DNA from: Straminergon stramineum
Taxonomy: Eukaryota; Streptophyta; Bryopsida; Hypnales; Calliergonaceae
Length of the DNA: 64,000 nucleotides
Direction of reading: 5' to 3'
Assembly (NCBI GenBank): GCA_963920665.1
Contig: OY987273.1
Span: 3,784,501 to 3,848,500 of the forward strand
Each line of letters begins with the position of its first letter. Position 1 is the first letter of the stretch. This document shows positions 1 through 12,000 of this stretch, in pieces. A program made the position numbers and the translations under genes. The notes beneath the pieces are model-generated. The model saw only the letters and a program-made list of their open reading frames with translations, was not told the DNA's origin and searched no databases.

Positions 1-1263
1 CGGACGTCTGAGGGGGTCGAGTCCGCGGATGTCTAAAATCCGGACATTGGCAGTTGTGTCCGGACGCCTTGTCAACCTTGCTCCTGCATAATGGAAATCG
101 GTCTCCACCATTTCCCATCGGACTTGGAATGCTTCATTAAATGGTTTGGCAAGTTTGGGGCTTAACCAAAAAGGCACATTTCCTTAATCTACCACATGTT
201 TCTATATTTTCCTCATAATATGTAAAACCTTGTCTGTACATGGCATCTTTGCATCTAAATCACGTAGGTTATACACAATGATGCACACCAATTCAACAAA
301 ATTGGTGCAACGCCTCAAGAAATGGTCATTGTTTATTATCTTCTTCATCTCCTAAAACTTCGTGCAACTTTTTGTTTTCTTGTCCTTCAATGTCCTCATG
401 TACTTTTTCCAACATGGATCCATTCCACTTTGTTGGAGTGCTCCATTCACCTTCAACAAATGGTGAATCGCAATGAAATTCGAGGCAAATTTTGTTTCCC
501 TTGGCATCAACAAGCTATAGTCCTTACTTTCGTAAATCCGACATATTGCAAGCAGCATGTGCCGCTTGCTGAAAAATGTAAGAAACATTTGGGCTTTTTC
601 CACTATGTCCATCACCTAGGCTTGCTTTCTCCAATCTTTAAGCAACAAATTCAAGGCGTACACCATGCAACTTTGAAAAGAAATATGCGGATACTTCTTT
701 GTTATAATTCTACATGTTGTGGGGTTCACAAGAGCATTGACCATTGTTATTTGCACCGCATTCTCTGGCCCTACCTTTTGTATGAATTTGTCCAAAATAG
801 TTGCCAAATACTTTGAATTTTTTTCAAACCCACTTGTATCCACTGATCCTAAGAATTGCTCTTCTACGGAAGACACGAGCATGGCATTCACCAAGGATTG
901 ATTTGTAACTGAGCTCCATCTATCAATAGAGAATGTTGCACCAAACTTTCTTATACTATCCTCGATCCTCTTGTATAGCTTCACCTCAAGATTTGCCTTC
1001 ACTTAGTCTAGCAATTTTGTTCATAGAGCAAGGTACGATGGCGGGCTATATGGATTTTTGAGCTCAACTCTCTTCTTTACTGCTTCTTTGAATGCTGTAG
1101 ACTAAGCAACTGCAAATGGTATGTTTGTTGAATAGAAGAAATTAGCCCACAATGCATCCAAATTGCATTTATCAGCTTTTTCAAAATCATCTCCTAGCAG
1201 ACTTTGTCTTTGAGGCCTACTCATGGAAGACAGTAGGGTTAGACATATGTCACATTTAACTAC
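1..1263 (-). pseudogene. hAT-superfamily transposase remnant (copy 1)
   Basis: One reading frame runs from about 1263 down to about 90 and matches plant hAT (DUF659-type) transposases. It starts with a BED-finger-like VVKCDIC, then PPSYLAL, the SIDRWSSV block carrying a catalytic-type Asp, VGPENAVQ, and KMPCTDKVLHIMRKI near the low-coordinate end. Such proteins cut and paste the element's DNA in the nucleus. Key residues are already lost: VNA stands where DNA is usual, and Tyr replaces the His of the CxxH-like block. Seven in-frame stops (1104, 1023, 1005, 618, 354, 204, 186) fit CAG, CAA or CGA changed by one C-to-T step, and I see no frameshift. Below about 90 the hAT similarity ends in CCGGACA-rich sequence, so the C-terminal dimerisation domain is missing. 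A palindrome array lies just upstream of its start. hAT remnant: sure. Residues at each stop: inferred. Confidence 0.85.
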
Positions 1264-1325
1264 TTCTGGACTTTGGAGAAGTCCAGAAATTAAAAACTAC
1301 TAAAATCTCCAAATGGTTAGTGTTG

Positions 1326-1560
1326 CATCTGGAGATCTCTCCATTTCCTTGATGTATCTAGAGATCTCTTGGAATCAAGTAATATTGATGTTTCACATGC
1401 TTCAAATTGTACCCTATATGTCCCTATATCTGGAGATCTCCTGGAATCAAGTAATATTGATGTTTCATGTGCTTCAAATTCTACCGTATATGTAATTATA
1501 CCTGGAGAACTCCTATGAAAAAGTCGTATATATGCTTCACATGCTCCAAATTCTATACTT
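1326..1560. repeat. Palindrome array, about 73-bp period
   Basis: Degenerate copies of CATCTGGAGATCTCCAGATG occur at about 1326, 1355, 1427 and 1499. From 1355 they sit in a tandem unit of about 73 bp whose spacer (TGGAATCAAGTAATATTGAT and following bases) is repeated only here. A further degenerate copy lies at 1774-1793. The array is immediately 5' of the minus-strand hAT remnant. Confidence 0.8.
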
Positions 1561-1569
1561 GTAATAATT

Positions 1570-2462
1570 CTAAGGACTGCTTTTTGTGCTTGGAGAGCAA
1601 AAAAATTATATAGTTTAGGGCCCATCTTCTTTAGAAGTGTCTCAAATACATCCTTATGCGAAGGAATTCCTATAATTTGATCAGGAGTTCTCTAGATAGG
1701 AATTCTTGAGTTATCCCTATAGCAAGGAAGGTTGCATCCAATCATTGTTCAACATAGAAAACATGACACTACCTATCAAGAGATCTCTAGATGACAAACA
1801 ATAGAAGCGAATATGGCTCCCACCCCCAAGCAATTGATCAATTATTGAATGTGGGATACCATATACACCTCAATTGATCTCCAATACTAACTAAATACCT
1901 CAAGTAATTTATAGTAACTTAGAAGAACAAAGTCCAATACCTTGGAAGTCTAGAAAGTGAGTGTCAGAAGTGAGTCTAAGTTCAACATTGTTGTCTAGAG
2001 GAGCGCACTTATTAATCTGGTCAAGTATTCATTCAAGATACCAAGATGAATGCATACATGGTACAATAGAAGTAGGCCTACCCAACAATGACATAACACT
2101 AAATTTGGCATGAAAGACAATCTTATTGATCATAACTTACAAATGCTTGTCATTTCTAAGCATGCAATTATTCTTTTCATTCAAATATGCACGAGTTCCC
2201 TTCCAAGAAATGAGAGCAATTAAAGACAATGCCAAATACAATACCAAGTATAGATTAAGGCTTCCGGGTTTCCATTCTCCAACATTGAAGAAATGAATAG
2301 TTGGAACGCTACACCTAATCTCTTGATGTGTTATATTTACACATAACATCAAACAGAAATTTGTTGAATAATCCACTGAATTTTCTGATTACAATTAGAA
2401 AGAGGTTTGTATAATAAGAACCTCATGTCCTAACCTATCCTCACAAGCGTAGACAGAAAATG
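1570..2462. other. Intergenic, no gene seen
   Basis: Apart from the stray palindrome at 1774-1793, I see no supported gene. A 79-codon minus-strand frame at 2137-2376 shows no recognisable domain. It could be a 3' exon or UTR of the gene to its right, but nothing supports that directly. Confidence 0.4.
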
Positions 2463-2482
2463 CATCTGGAGATCTCCCGATG
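2463..2482. repeat. Single palindrome copy near the 3' end of the DUF7869-type gene
   Basis: A near-perfect copy (CATCTGGAGATCTCCCGATG) lies about 40 bp beyond a possible splice donor (GAG|GTAGAT at 2520-2524, minus strand) or about 28 bp beyond the stop at 2510. It is therefore either intronic or in the 3' UTR. Confidence 0.75.
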
Positions 2483-2509
2483 ACCTTACTAGCAGGACAC
2501 AAAACTCAG

Positions 2510-5405
2510 TCAAGGATCTACCTCATTCGCCCTATTCAAATTCACCAAGGCAGCCTCCCTACTCTTCTTAGGAATTGTCCTTGATTTTGGATCTACTATC
2601 TTAGACCAATTTGAATACACTATACAATTTGCATCCACCCATGTAGGAGAAGTGTTCTCAACAACCCATTTGCCATACCAACAATTCCAGTACCTTAACT
2701 CCAAACTCGCTTCGGAGTTATCCGGTCTCCAGTATTGCAACAAAAACTTCCCGTTATTCTCATCTCCTAGCACTCTGCACACATTGGACAAAGCTCTTCC
2801 TTGCTAAACAGCACAAATTGAGGGGTCTTCAAGTTTGAGAAGAATCCATGAGCCTAGACATATGTCAAGCCAAGGATTGAAGCTTTTTGGTGGCGCTTCA
2901 TTTGCTGGGCCACAATACGGTTCTCGGTCCTCCTCTTCAGGAATGACATCTACAAGATTCACCATTAATGATTGACGAGGGATTTCATGAAGTGGCTTCC
3001 TCCAATCGTGTTCTGGCCAAAAGCCTTCAACTAATTCTACAGGACAGTCAGGTATTGGTTTCTTCAGTTCCCCCAACACGCGATTCCAATAATCCACATA
3101 TGGACCGAAGGCCGTTGCAAATCCTTCACACTTGGACATACCGTTTTGCCAATACTGTAGATACTTCTCAAGTCCTACCATAATGAAATTCTTGTTTAGG
3201 ATAGCTTTCCTTGCCAACTCCACGGCCTTCTCTTGATTCCTGGTCGTGCTTGGAACTTCGCTTCCCCACATAGGCTTGAATGGAACAGGCTTTGGACAAC
3301 CCGAGGGAAGCCTTGGTTGACCACTACTGTCTTTCTTCCATAGGCAAAGAGATGGTTTATCAGCTGGTAACCACTGTGTATCAACAATAGACTTTCTGTA
3401 TCTTATGACAGGGACACCATCATTGTCCACATAGAACTTGAAAAGATGCATTTCTCCTAATCCAATTAATCTAGTGATGCCACTATTTACATAATCCTTG
3501 ATGAACGACTTGAAGTCCGCCACCTCTTGTATGAACTCTGGCATGAACGCCATTTCCTAAGATTGCATGAAGGTTTTCCTGAGGTCAGCAACCACGAAAG
3601 TGTTCTTTGACTTCAAGGCCTTCGAAAGATGACTGAAATAAGCGTCGATATCTTCGTGAGTATGTCCGACAAGTAGGAACCCAACTTGAATTTCCTTGAA
3701 GACACCACGTGTAGTCAACAAGGACAAGAACGCCATTAGGTATTGGTTCTTGTTATCCTTTGCAGAGTTGTCAAGCTGGAGGTATAAATTTCTAAGAAGG
3801 GGGCAAGATCCATGTTTGGCTGATGGTTCTGTTAGGGTTAAACAGTCCACACATCTTGACTTCCCTCATAATAGTGCCTCAAACAGAGGGTTTGCCGGCG
3901 GATATGGGAAGAGGTCACCGGTCTCTTGAATTGGTGGACCTTCCAGTCGATGAAACAATCTAGCTAATGAGGATATTGTGAAGTTCGAGTCTCCTGGCCA
4001 GCAAGACGGGGCATAATGCGCGTATGCACCATCAACGTGACCATGAACTACCACTCCAGTAACACTCATTGGAATTTGACCCAGACCTTGTGTGGCCTTT
4101 GTTGTCATGCACATCCTTGGAAGGGCTGTCTTTGACGTATCTATTTTGTCGTGAATTACACAAAGAATTTCCAAGGGATTCCTCTTGGACTCCTCACGCC
4201 AAGATGCATACAGGCGACAACAAGAGGCTTGCAAATTAAGATGTTCAGTCTGTTGCTTCATAAACTCCACGAACTCGGGGCTCCCCTTTGGTGATTTCAA
4301 TATAAACTGCTGAAGCTCGTTGCACGTGGTACATTTTGCAAAAGAACTTCCAATAGGCTTGATGGAGACATTCTTAAAGTGCTCCTTCTTGATTCGACTA
4401 CTTGTGGACTAACTCACTAGCGGAAGGCCGTAGTCAATATTTAGCTGCGCAACCCCAAAAAAACATGCATGAGTTGCTGGAGCAGTTCAATGTAATTTCA
4501 AAGGAAACAAAGGCAAATCAGAATTCCTCAACTAGTACGTAATGCAAGTTGTGGTCGGATCATCTGGAGATCTCCAGATGATTCACAACATTGAATAGAA
4601 GTTGAAAAACTACCTCGTTTGCCTCAATACGCAAGCGCTTCCAGTTATTTCCTGCAGGTAGAAATTTGAGAGTGTCCATTCATCCATGACCAATGCTGTG
4701 CATTTGGTGTGGCATTTGATCAGCGCTCTCGTCTATGATTGCTTTCATAGTTCCAGTGACTTGAACGGTTCCAATCCGAGGTCGTTTAATTCCCTTGTTT
4801 CCATGAGTCCCCGAAAGAACCCCATCTTTGTACATGAGTGAATAACTGTGATAAGTGGACTTTGAAATTCCGTGAATTATGTACCATGTCAGAATACATA
4901 CTTCCACACCTTCTAGTGTAATGACTTTTCAATTTTGATCTTTGTCAAAATGGTGAATTTGACCACAGGCACCGACGCTGTATTCATGTCTGTCTTCAAA
5001 AGACTTCAAATAGAATCTCTGCCTTATCATTAGTGTCTGCTCATGAGAAAAAAATTGGCAGCACAACCTATTGTAGCATCTGGTAGAACTAACCTTCCGA
5101 ATCTCAGAATCCTGAGTCTTACAGGCAACTAAGGACTCCTTGACACATACACTAGGCTTCCGCTTGACGAATCGGTAAGGCGCTTTCAGTCTTCCTCCTA
5201 GATATGCCAATGGATCATCAAGAATGGGGATGGCGGTAAAATAGGTGATTGTCTCTTTCAAAGAGTAGCCACTAGGAAAGCAATAGGAAGATATTGGCCA
5301 CTGAGCGTGGGTCATTAAAGCCTCCTTGTTCTTCCAAAACACATCCAACACATGGTTGTTCGGCCGAACAACTCGACAACACAACGAACACGACGTCCAA
5401 CACAT
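2510..5405 (-). pseudogene. DUF7869-type protein with in-frame stops, two exons
   Basis: Exon 5405-4614 carries a Cys-rich region (RCYNRLCCQFF, FYLKSFEDRHEYSVG) and GIKRPRIGTVQVTGTM. Exon 4444-2522 carries LPRMCMTTKATQGLGQIPMS, SCWPGDSNFTISSLARLF, LYLQLDNSAKDNKNQY and VGHTHEDIDAYFSHLSKAL, the pattern I associate with DUF7869 proteins. The spaced D-N...GH..D residues resemble an RNase-H/transposase-like core; that is inference, and no function is established. The two exons join in phase across a 169-bp GT-AG intron. Six in-frame stops (4931, 4682, 4411, 3868, 3559, 2806) interrupt otherwise continuous frames, and each fits CGA-to-TGA or CAG-to-TAG. No indel was found in about 900 codons. The protein may begin further upstream (see 5659-6321), and the frame may continue past 2522 through a donor site. 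Confidence 0.75.
4445..4613 (-). other. Phase-0 intron containing an exact palindrome
   Basis: On the minus strand the exon ends ...GAG at 4614, the donor is GTAGTT, and the acceptor GCGCAG ends at 4445. Both sides keep the reading frame. An exact 20-bp palindrome lies inside at 4561-4580. Confidence 0.75.
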
Positions 5406-5409
5406 CTAG

Positions 5410-5658
5410 TAGACCCCCTTGTCCATCTAATAAAGTCAACTTTAGGGTTGACTTTCAAATAAAACACTTTCTATTTCCAATCTTGACATATTTGAGTTTC
5501 ATTTTATTGAAGTGTCTCAATTTAATAATCACTTATTCCATTCTTAATTATGGATCATAAATAAAATGAGATTTCAAATTATCTCTGCTGTTAGGATAAG
5601 GCTTTATTTGTCAAAATTGTCATGTATACACGACACTCATCTTGTACAACACGCAACA
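5410..5658 (-). other. Probable intron or spacer upstream of the DUF7869-type exons
   Basis: This AT-rich stretch without a coding frame separates two coding exons that lie in different frames. It is bordered on both sides by short GTTGT/GAACA-rich sequence, including the palindrome TGTTCGGCCGAACA at about 5360. An intron is the likely reading, but I could not fix its ends. Confidence 0.35.
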
Positions 5659-6321
5659 TCAGACGAACAACTCGACACCCAACCCCAAAATGTGTTCGAC
5701 AGAACAACCCTGATCCAACACAGTTACACCTACATATTCCTCACCAAGTGTTCCATCTTGGAAATGATCTTCCGACTTCCAACAATTAATTCTACCTGAT
5801 GTCTCAACAATGCCCTCACAATTCTGAAAATGCACTTCAAGCCCAATCCAATTCTCTTGAGGAACAAATGGAGATATATCCATCGGCGGATCATCAGATA
5901 ATTTCCTCACATCATTGGTGTTCCACAATATAGTCCGGTCAATGGCCTCCCACAATGACGTAATACCCCTTTGGGAGGGGGATAGAGGGATACTGTGGAC
6001 TTCTTGAAAAATAGTATGCAGCCGCAACAAAATGAAAAGCCCTGGCTCTAAAGATATTTCCACCCCAAGCCACTGGCCTAGCGGACAAGCATCAACAACC
6101 AATCCTCCTCCAACTTCACCAAATCCAGGAACAGATAGCTTGACTTCATCTCCATTGTGAAACAGCTCACATCAAGCGGTTGAAACTTTAGAGGCTTCTT
6201 CCATCGGTGGGTTACTAGAGTATGAAATGAGAGTAGTTCCATAGCAACCACCAAAGGAATCCATCTAAATTTCCCTGGAAATGACCTTAGAGTATTGGAA
6301 CACCTCCCAAGGTCAACAAAC
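5659..6321 (-). pseudogene. Unrecognised coding exon upstream of the DUF7869-type gene
   Basis: A continuous minus-strand frame begins directly after an acceptor-like ATTATCAG at 6322 and ends at a TGA at 5659. It includes FGGCYGTTLISYSSNPPM, GDEVKLSVPGFGEVGGGL, CPLGQWLGVEISLEPGLF and DISPFVPQENWIGLEVHF, which read as a folded protein. I recognise no family. Three in-frame stops (6315 TGA, 6267 TAG, 6174 TGA) fit the Arg/Gln C-to-T pattern seen elsewhere. It lies on the same strand just upstream of the DUF7869-type exons and may be an earlier exon of that gene or a separate gene. The palindrome array at 6.6-7.5 kb lies upstream of it. Confidence 0.5.
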
Positions 6322-6597
6322 CTGATAATCAAACAAGCATTCTAAGCATTGAGCATTATCCTATTCTACAAATCAAGGTTTCTGTGGTCCTAATTGTATG
6401 TGGATGTCCCTGGACACTTTACAAAAAGAAACACTCCTATGAAAATACAAAGACCATATAAATTCCTACAAGACGAACTTGTCATTCTAATAAAATTCGA
6501 CGACTTTCGAAACGAGAAGACATCATCTAATAAGCAAGACACACGAAGACCACCCAGTCGATGACTCGTATACTTGGGGCTACAAGAATCCATCCTC

Positions 6598-7475
6598 AAC
6601 TGGAGATCTCTAGATAGGGTGTCCTACCCGTCAAACCATATATGCCAAATCCATCACATTTTATCCTATTCACAAAACAAGTTCTAAAATATAGCAACAC
6701 TTAGAGATCACGTAATGGAGCTATAGCACTTCAAGAAATTTCATAGATGCGGCATATAATCTATCTTATCATGTTGCCATCTACTATTCAAAAAGCCGCC
6801 TTCATCTGGAGATCTCCAGATAAAAAAGATAAAACTAAGCACCGGCAATTTAGCATTAGGATAAGACATGCACCCTAATTTTCCATATTTCTGTCAAATG
6901 ATTCTAACAGCATCTCCCATCTGGTGATCTCCAAATCAGAAGGATCAAACAAAACTTTGTTGATCTACCACAGAGTAGCGGCATCCAACCTACTATACCA
7001 TGTCATCTGCATTTAATCCTACAGCCGACTTCATCTGGAGATCTCCAACTAATTGCGATCAAAGTAAACTTTGTTCATCCAACATAGAGACGCGACAACA
7101 ATCTATGTTAAGTACGATGCCGTTAACTAGTCCTACGTGAGCCTCTATCTGGAGATCTCCAGATAACGAAGATCCAACTAAACTTCGAAGATCTAGTGTA
7201 GACATTTCCCGTTCATCCTTGTTCATCATGGTATCGTTAACTGGCTCATAAGCCGCCTCCATCTAGAGATCTCCAGATGAGGAAACTCCATCAAAACTAC
7301 AATGATGTGGCATTATGATCGGGTACTACTGGCTCTAGAATTCTTATACTAGGATCATCTGGAGATCTCTAGATGATGAATCATAGCGGAAACGTTCCTT
7401 ATGCCTCATCCGATTCTATAAGGATTACTCAAGGTTTGTAAACCGCGTCTCCAACCATCTAGAGATCTCTAGATG
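6598..7475. repeat. Palindrome array, about 114-bp period
   Basis: Copies start at 6598, 6803, 6918, 7032, 7146, 7260, 7356 and 7456, with spacings of 205, 115, 114, 114, 114, 96 and 100 bp. The spacer (GATCAAACTAAACTTTGTTG-like, then a GTTAACT...AGCCGCCTC part) repeats within this array only. Several copies are degenerate, with TCTAGA replacing TCTGGA. The array lies between the minus-strand gene at 2.5-6.3 kb and the plus-strand frame at 7.88 kb, where a shared upstream region would be expected. Confidence 0.9.
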
Positions 7476-7880
7476 GGTAATGAAGAAGTCATGTACCAAT
7501 ACGAAGCATCATGTATGCACTGTACTCGTATGCGTCCCTGATACGTATTTTTTACGAATACTTAACTGCAGCTGACCTATTTATATTATTTAATTGATAT
7601 CCATTTCACGATGGAACCTGATCCATTTTCTCTCATTCAATCCAAGAGAGCAACAGTGCATGGCATTCCTTCACCTCTTGTCCAAGAGAACATTAGTTTT
7701 CTACTGCAAATAGCCATACGCAACGGAGCTATCGACTTGATCAAATCCTCTTCAACTAGTAAACTAGGTCTGCTAGATCTTAAGTGATGTGACAATTGAT
7801 TCAAGAGTCATTTGTCATAAGACTTTCCTACATAAATAATCGTAAGCAACACTAAAGAAGTTGCATACCTAGAACTGTCA

Positions 7881-8387
7881 ATGGCGCATGTGGTCGCTCA
7901 AAGCCACCGTCGAAGAAGAACTTCTCCACATGGAAAGACAGGGTCGCCAAGAAACTTCGTCACCCTCATGAATCACCCCAACCGTGAGAGTGGACATGTG
8001 CAAAAGGATTCATCAGAAGTTCAACAGAAACATAAGGACCGAGAATGAGATGGTTGGCAACACCTTAGGAGGGAGTTCTTTTTTGAATTTGAACTCCCGC
8101 CACAGTCGTGTGCACAAGATTCCTTTGTGGCGGCTCTTGATTACAAACTTTGACCAAAGGACGACATTCTGGATGACAAGGCATCAATTCCGATATGATT
8201 CTGCGCCTTCATGGGCTCATGGATTCATAATCTGCCTTCCAAAGATGCTAGCCTGGTCAACTCTATTTTATGGTGCTTTGGGATCCAAAGATAGACCAAC
8301 CTATTTGCACTACCTTCCTATTCCCGCCATACTATTTTGGGCCCCATCTCAACCATAGAACTTATGTACATACATTTACTTTCCTGA
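7881..8387 (+). pseudogene. Small unrecognised coding-like frame with four stops
   Basis: From ATG 7881 the frame reads MAHVVAQSHRRRRTSPHGKT, later WQHLRREFFFEFELPPQ, DSFVAALDYKL and FMGSWIHNLPSKDASLVN, with a composition suggestive of real protein. It is broken by TGA at 8046, TGA at 8151, TGA at 8196 and TAG at 8292, all of which fit CGA or CAG, before a TGA at 8385. No family is recognised. It lies next to the palindrome array and diverges from the minus-strand gene. The alternative is chance coding-like sequence. Confidence 0.35.
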
Positions 8388-8968
8388 CAATCTTAACTGT
8401 GCATTAATTCCAACTTGGGTAACATGGTAGTGTTTCATTGATGTAAATTGAAGTACTCATAAGTACAAGTAAAGGCGGTTCTTGGTTGTTTTAGAATGTT
8501 TGTCACTGTAGTCTACAAGCGGGTTTATAATTTGAGGTATACCACTTCAGAAATTCATATAAATTACAAGTTTCATCCGAAAACTATTATTGTAGTTGGG
8601 ATTCATTCGTGAAAGGCGTGCACACCTCTGAAAATTATGTGCCCCTCCTTGAGGTCGGCCCAATATACTTCAATTTAGAATCAAGGTTGTAATAGGCTAG
8701 TCTACCTTATTTCCCTGTAAATCGAATCTCCCATTTTGAAGAAAAGGAAAAAATGGAAGGTACTCAAGTTAGTACTAAGGATTTCTTTTTAATTTTTGCA
8801 ATCTTGTTTTCATTTACTTATTGTGTACAAATTGAAAGAGCTTTTGTGAAGGAATTCATCCAATGACCAAAAGGAATCTTCAATTACCATAGTTCAATCA
8901 AACGATTCCTTACATTCATATTATTTTAATTTCGAGGTTCACAATGAAACGTGTACACACACACATAG

Positions 8969-9041
<73 letters not shown>

Positions 9042-12000
9042 TTTAAATCTATATTCCAATTATTTTTGAGAGAATACTAAATATTCGCAGATCCTTGTTA
9101 ATATTTCACATCATGGAAAACGTAGATAACATTCTGGACCATATGGCTAGGTGAATAAAACTCGATAATTATATTTCAAATAATAGTGAAGAAATTTAAA
9201 AACTCATATTTCTAAAGGCTGATGGAGAGTATTCACGTCACTTGAGTTGGCAATAATCATACTAAAAGGAACCTTAAACCTCAACACACACTGATAAGAA
9301 CGTATTGTCCATTTAGTACTTTCCCTAATGATACATTAACCCTTAGAATGATCATAAATTAAGTCAGTTGTAGTTTCAATGCACCTAATGTAATTATTAA
9401 TCTAGAATTGTTTTCTAACCTATTTTATTATGAAATCTGGTGAGTTTCAGTCTTCTAATGAAATAACACGTGACTTATACCCAAGAAAATGTTAATTTCT
9501 GTCAAAGTATATTTATATATATATACTACCCAAAACTTAGGAATACTAATTATTGTTGTTAAGTTTACGCTGGTTTTAGTTTGTACAATATCTGACTTGT
9601 GGAAATAAATAAATGAGGCTATCAGCCACGTGATAGAAGTCAGCCAAATTTTGTATTCTACAAATATTGATACATATGTACATTGCACATAGACATAAAC
9701 TATTTGTCTTAGACCAAGGATTATTTTACAAGAATCAGGATTATAGACACTAAAGGATCTCAAAGATAATTTAGAATTTTGTCGACAAACACTTTAATAT
9801 GAAGTTACACACGTAGCAAGGCCATGAATACTTATCCACTGACAGACATAAATAATTTTTTGGAGTCAAGGGATTTACAAATAATGGATCTCCATAGTTA
9901 ATATTTAGAATTTCATCCACAATTACTTTATGAAGTCATACTTTAAACAAGGTCATGAACATTTGTAGATGCTTCCAAAGGTGACAATGTATTGAACAAA
10001 CAACACATTGCTCCCTCAACCTTAGCCCCTACATAAAAACTAAACCCTAGTACACATCAATAATACCAATGAATGTGGTCATCATTATCTAGAAGTATGA
10101 CTTGAAATTCAAGTGACTTCTTTCACTCCTTCCTTTTCATCTTAAATAATATATATCTGAAAATAATGCCCAATCATTGAACTTAGTGAATGCACAAATA
10201 GTTGTTTTAAAAAAGGGATTTGCTATTGAAAATTGAATTTGGATGACTGCAAGACCACCAAAAATTTAGATAGTAAACCCATCTCAAAATTCAATTTACA
10301 AGAAATACAGCTAGATCATCAACAATCTCAATGATTCATTGCTTGAAACCCTTCTTCTGTATCTAGAACATGAACACATCAACTTTGAAGATTTAGAGGT
10401 CGCCAACTAAAGCAAAAGCAAACGTATGCAAACATCTGGAGATGTATGCAAACATTTGGAGACGAACATAAGCGTTAAGAGATTTCTATAGATAATCATG
10501 ACATATAGTAAAAGCATTGGAAGGGGCAATATTCAGCTTATGGTATCACTTTTTGGACACACTAATTAGGTAATTTTGGTTTAAACCCTCCAAAGTTTGT
10601 CTAATTTTATCATTTTGATCAAGTGACCACTGTGGCTGTAGATTGAACAAATATTCTTATACCTCAAGAGACCAAAATGAAGATGTATGTTACTAATGAT
10701 TTTCAAAAATGTAAATGTCAAATTTTTGGAGATCTATTGATAAAGAATGATGAGAAGAATTGCTAAATTTTGTGATGGGCAAGCATCATAGTGCAAAATT
10801 TACTAAATTTGTATTCCCAAAATTACATATTTCATTTATAATTGTACCACTAAATGTAAGTTGTTTCCAAGTAATTAGCTTTTCATATTCTAAATGGTAC
10901 TTGTAGAGGTAACTAGGTACGCAAAATAGAACCATTTTTTTCAACTTTCAAATCGATTTTCATGAAAAATTCTTGAAATTCTTTGTTTATGATGATATTA
11001 TTTTCCTTTATACATTATAAGCGTAGGTAGTTAAAACTACATTTCATGAAATCCAACTTCATTTCAATTAAGAGGTAAAGTCATTTGACACAGTCAATGA
11101 AATGGATACATACTCACTATAGTAAATAAATGACCATTTTTACGTACTTGAAGCTGATCATTGTTTGAATATCTATATAGAAACTTCATAGGTTTAGGGT
11201 TTTACATAACCTCTACCTCATTGTGTGCCAACCATACACCCTAAAATCCCAACTCATTAGTTGTAAACCATGGAAAACATAAATTCTACACTTGTCAAGC
11301 ATGGAAAGTGAAATGACTATTCACTTCATAAATATTTATATTTTAGAGAATCTAGCAATAGGATCAATAGAATCATTTTAGAGTGCATTATATATCCACC
11401 GATAATTTCTAAAATTCAGTTAGTTGGTTGAACTTCTAAAGGTAGGCTTTCTCAATACTTCCAAGTTAGAGGGGAGGTTCTATCTTTCAACAATTTGAGG
11501 AAAAAACAAATAATTATGTCCTATGAGGTACACTTTCGTCTCTTTCAATACGTTGGAACATGGATTGATTTCAAAGGACAAGAAAAATTGTAGTCATAGA
11601 AACTGACATAATTCTATATTTCTTACACTCCGACTTAAAAAAAATTTAAAATTGGAAGTCCTAATGGTGATAATGTTGTAGCAAAAAATCCAATTGGTTT
11701 GTTTTTTCTCATAAAAATGTCTATGATGAACCTCAATCTCACAAGTATATCCTAAATTCTTGTGAAAGTGTCTTCCCCCCAAACAAAAATGTGGGAAAGA
11801 AATTTACACCAACCAAAGTGTCTTACCCCGAAGAATAGGGTGAGAAGGAAAAAGACAAATTTCATACCTTTCGAACCTTAGAGTCTTCCTTCATGAAACT
11901 TGGTTGTTTAGGCCTTAGAATTTGTTGGGTTCTCTTCATAACAATTTCTAAATGTAATTTTACATTTTCTTGTCATTCTTGTTTCAAAGTTTTAGGGTTT

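Noticed and set aside
322..816. 164-codon plus-strand frame as a gene
   Set aside because: It is antisense to the hAT transposase frame, which has clear conserved blocks.
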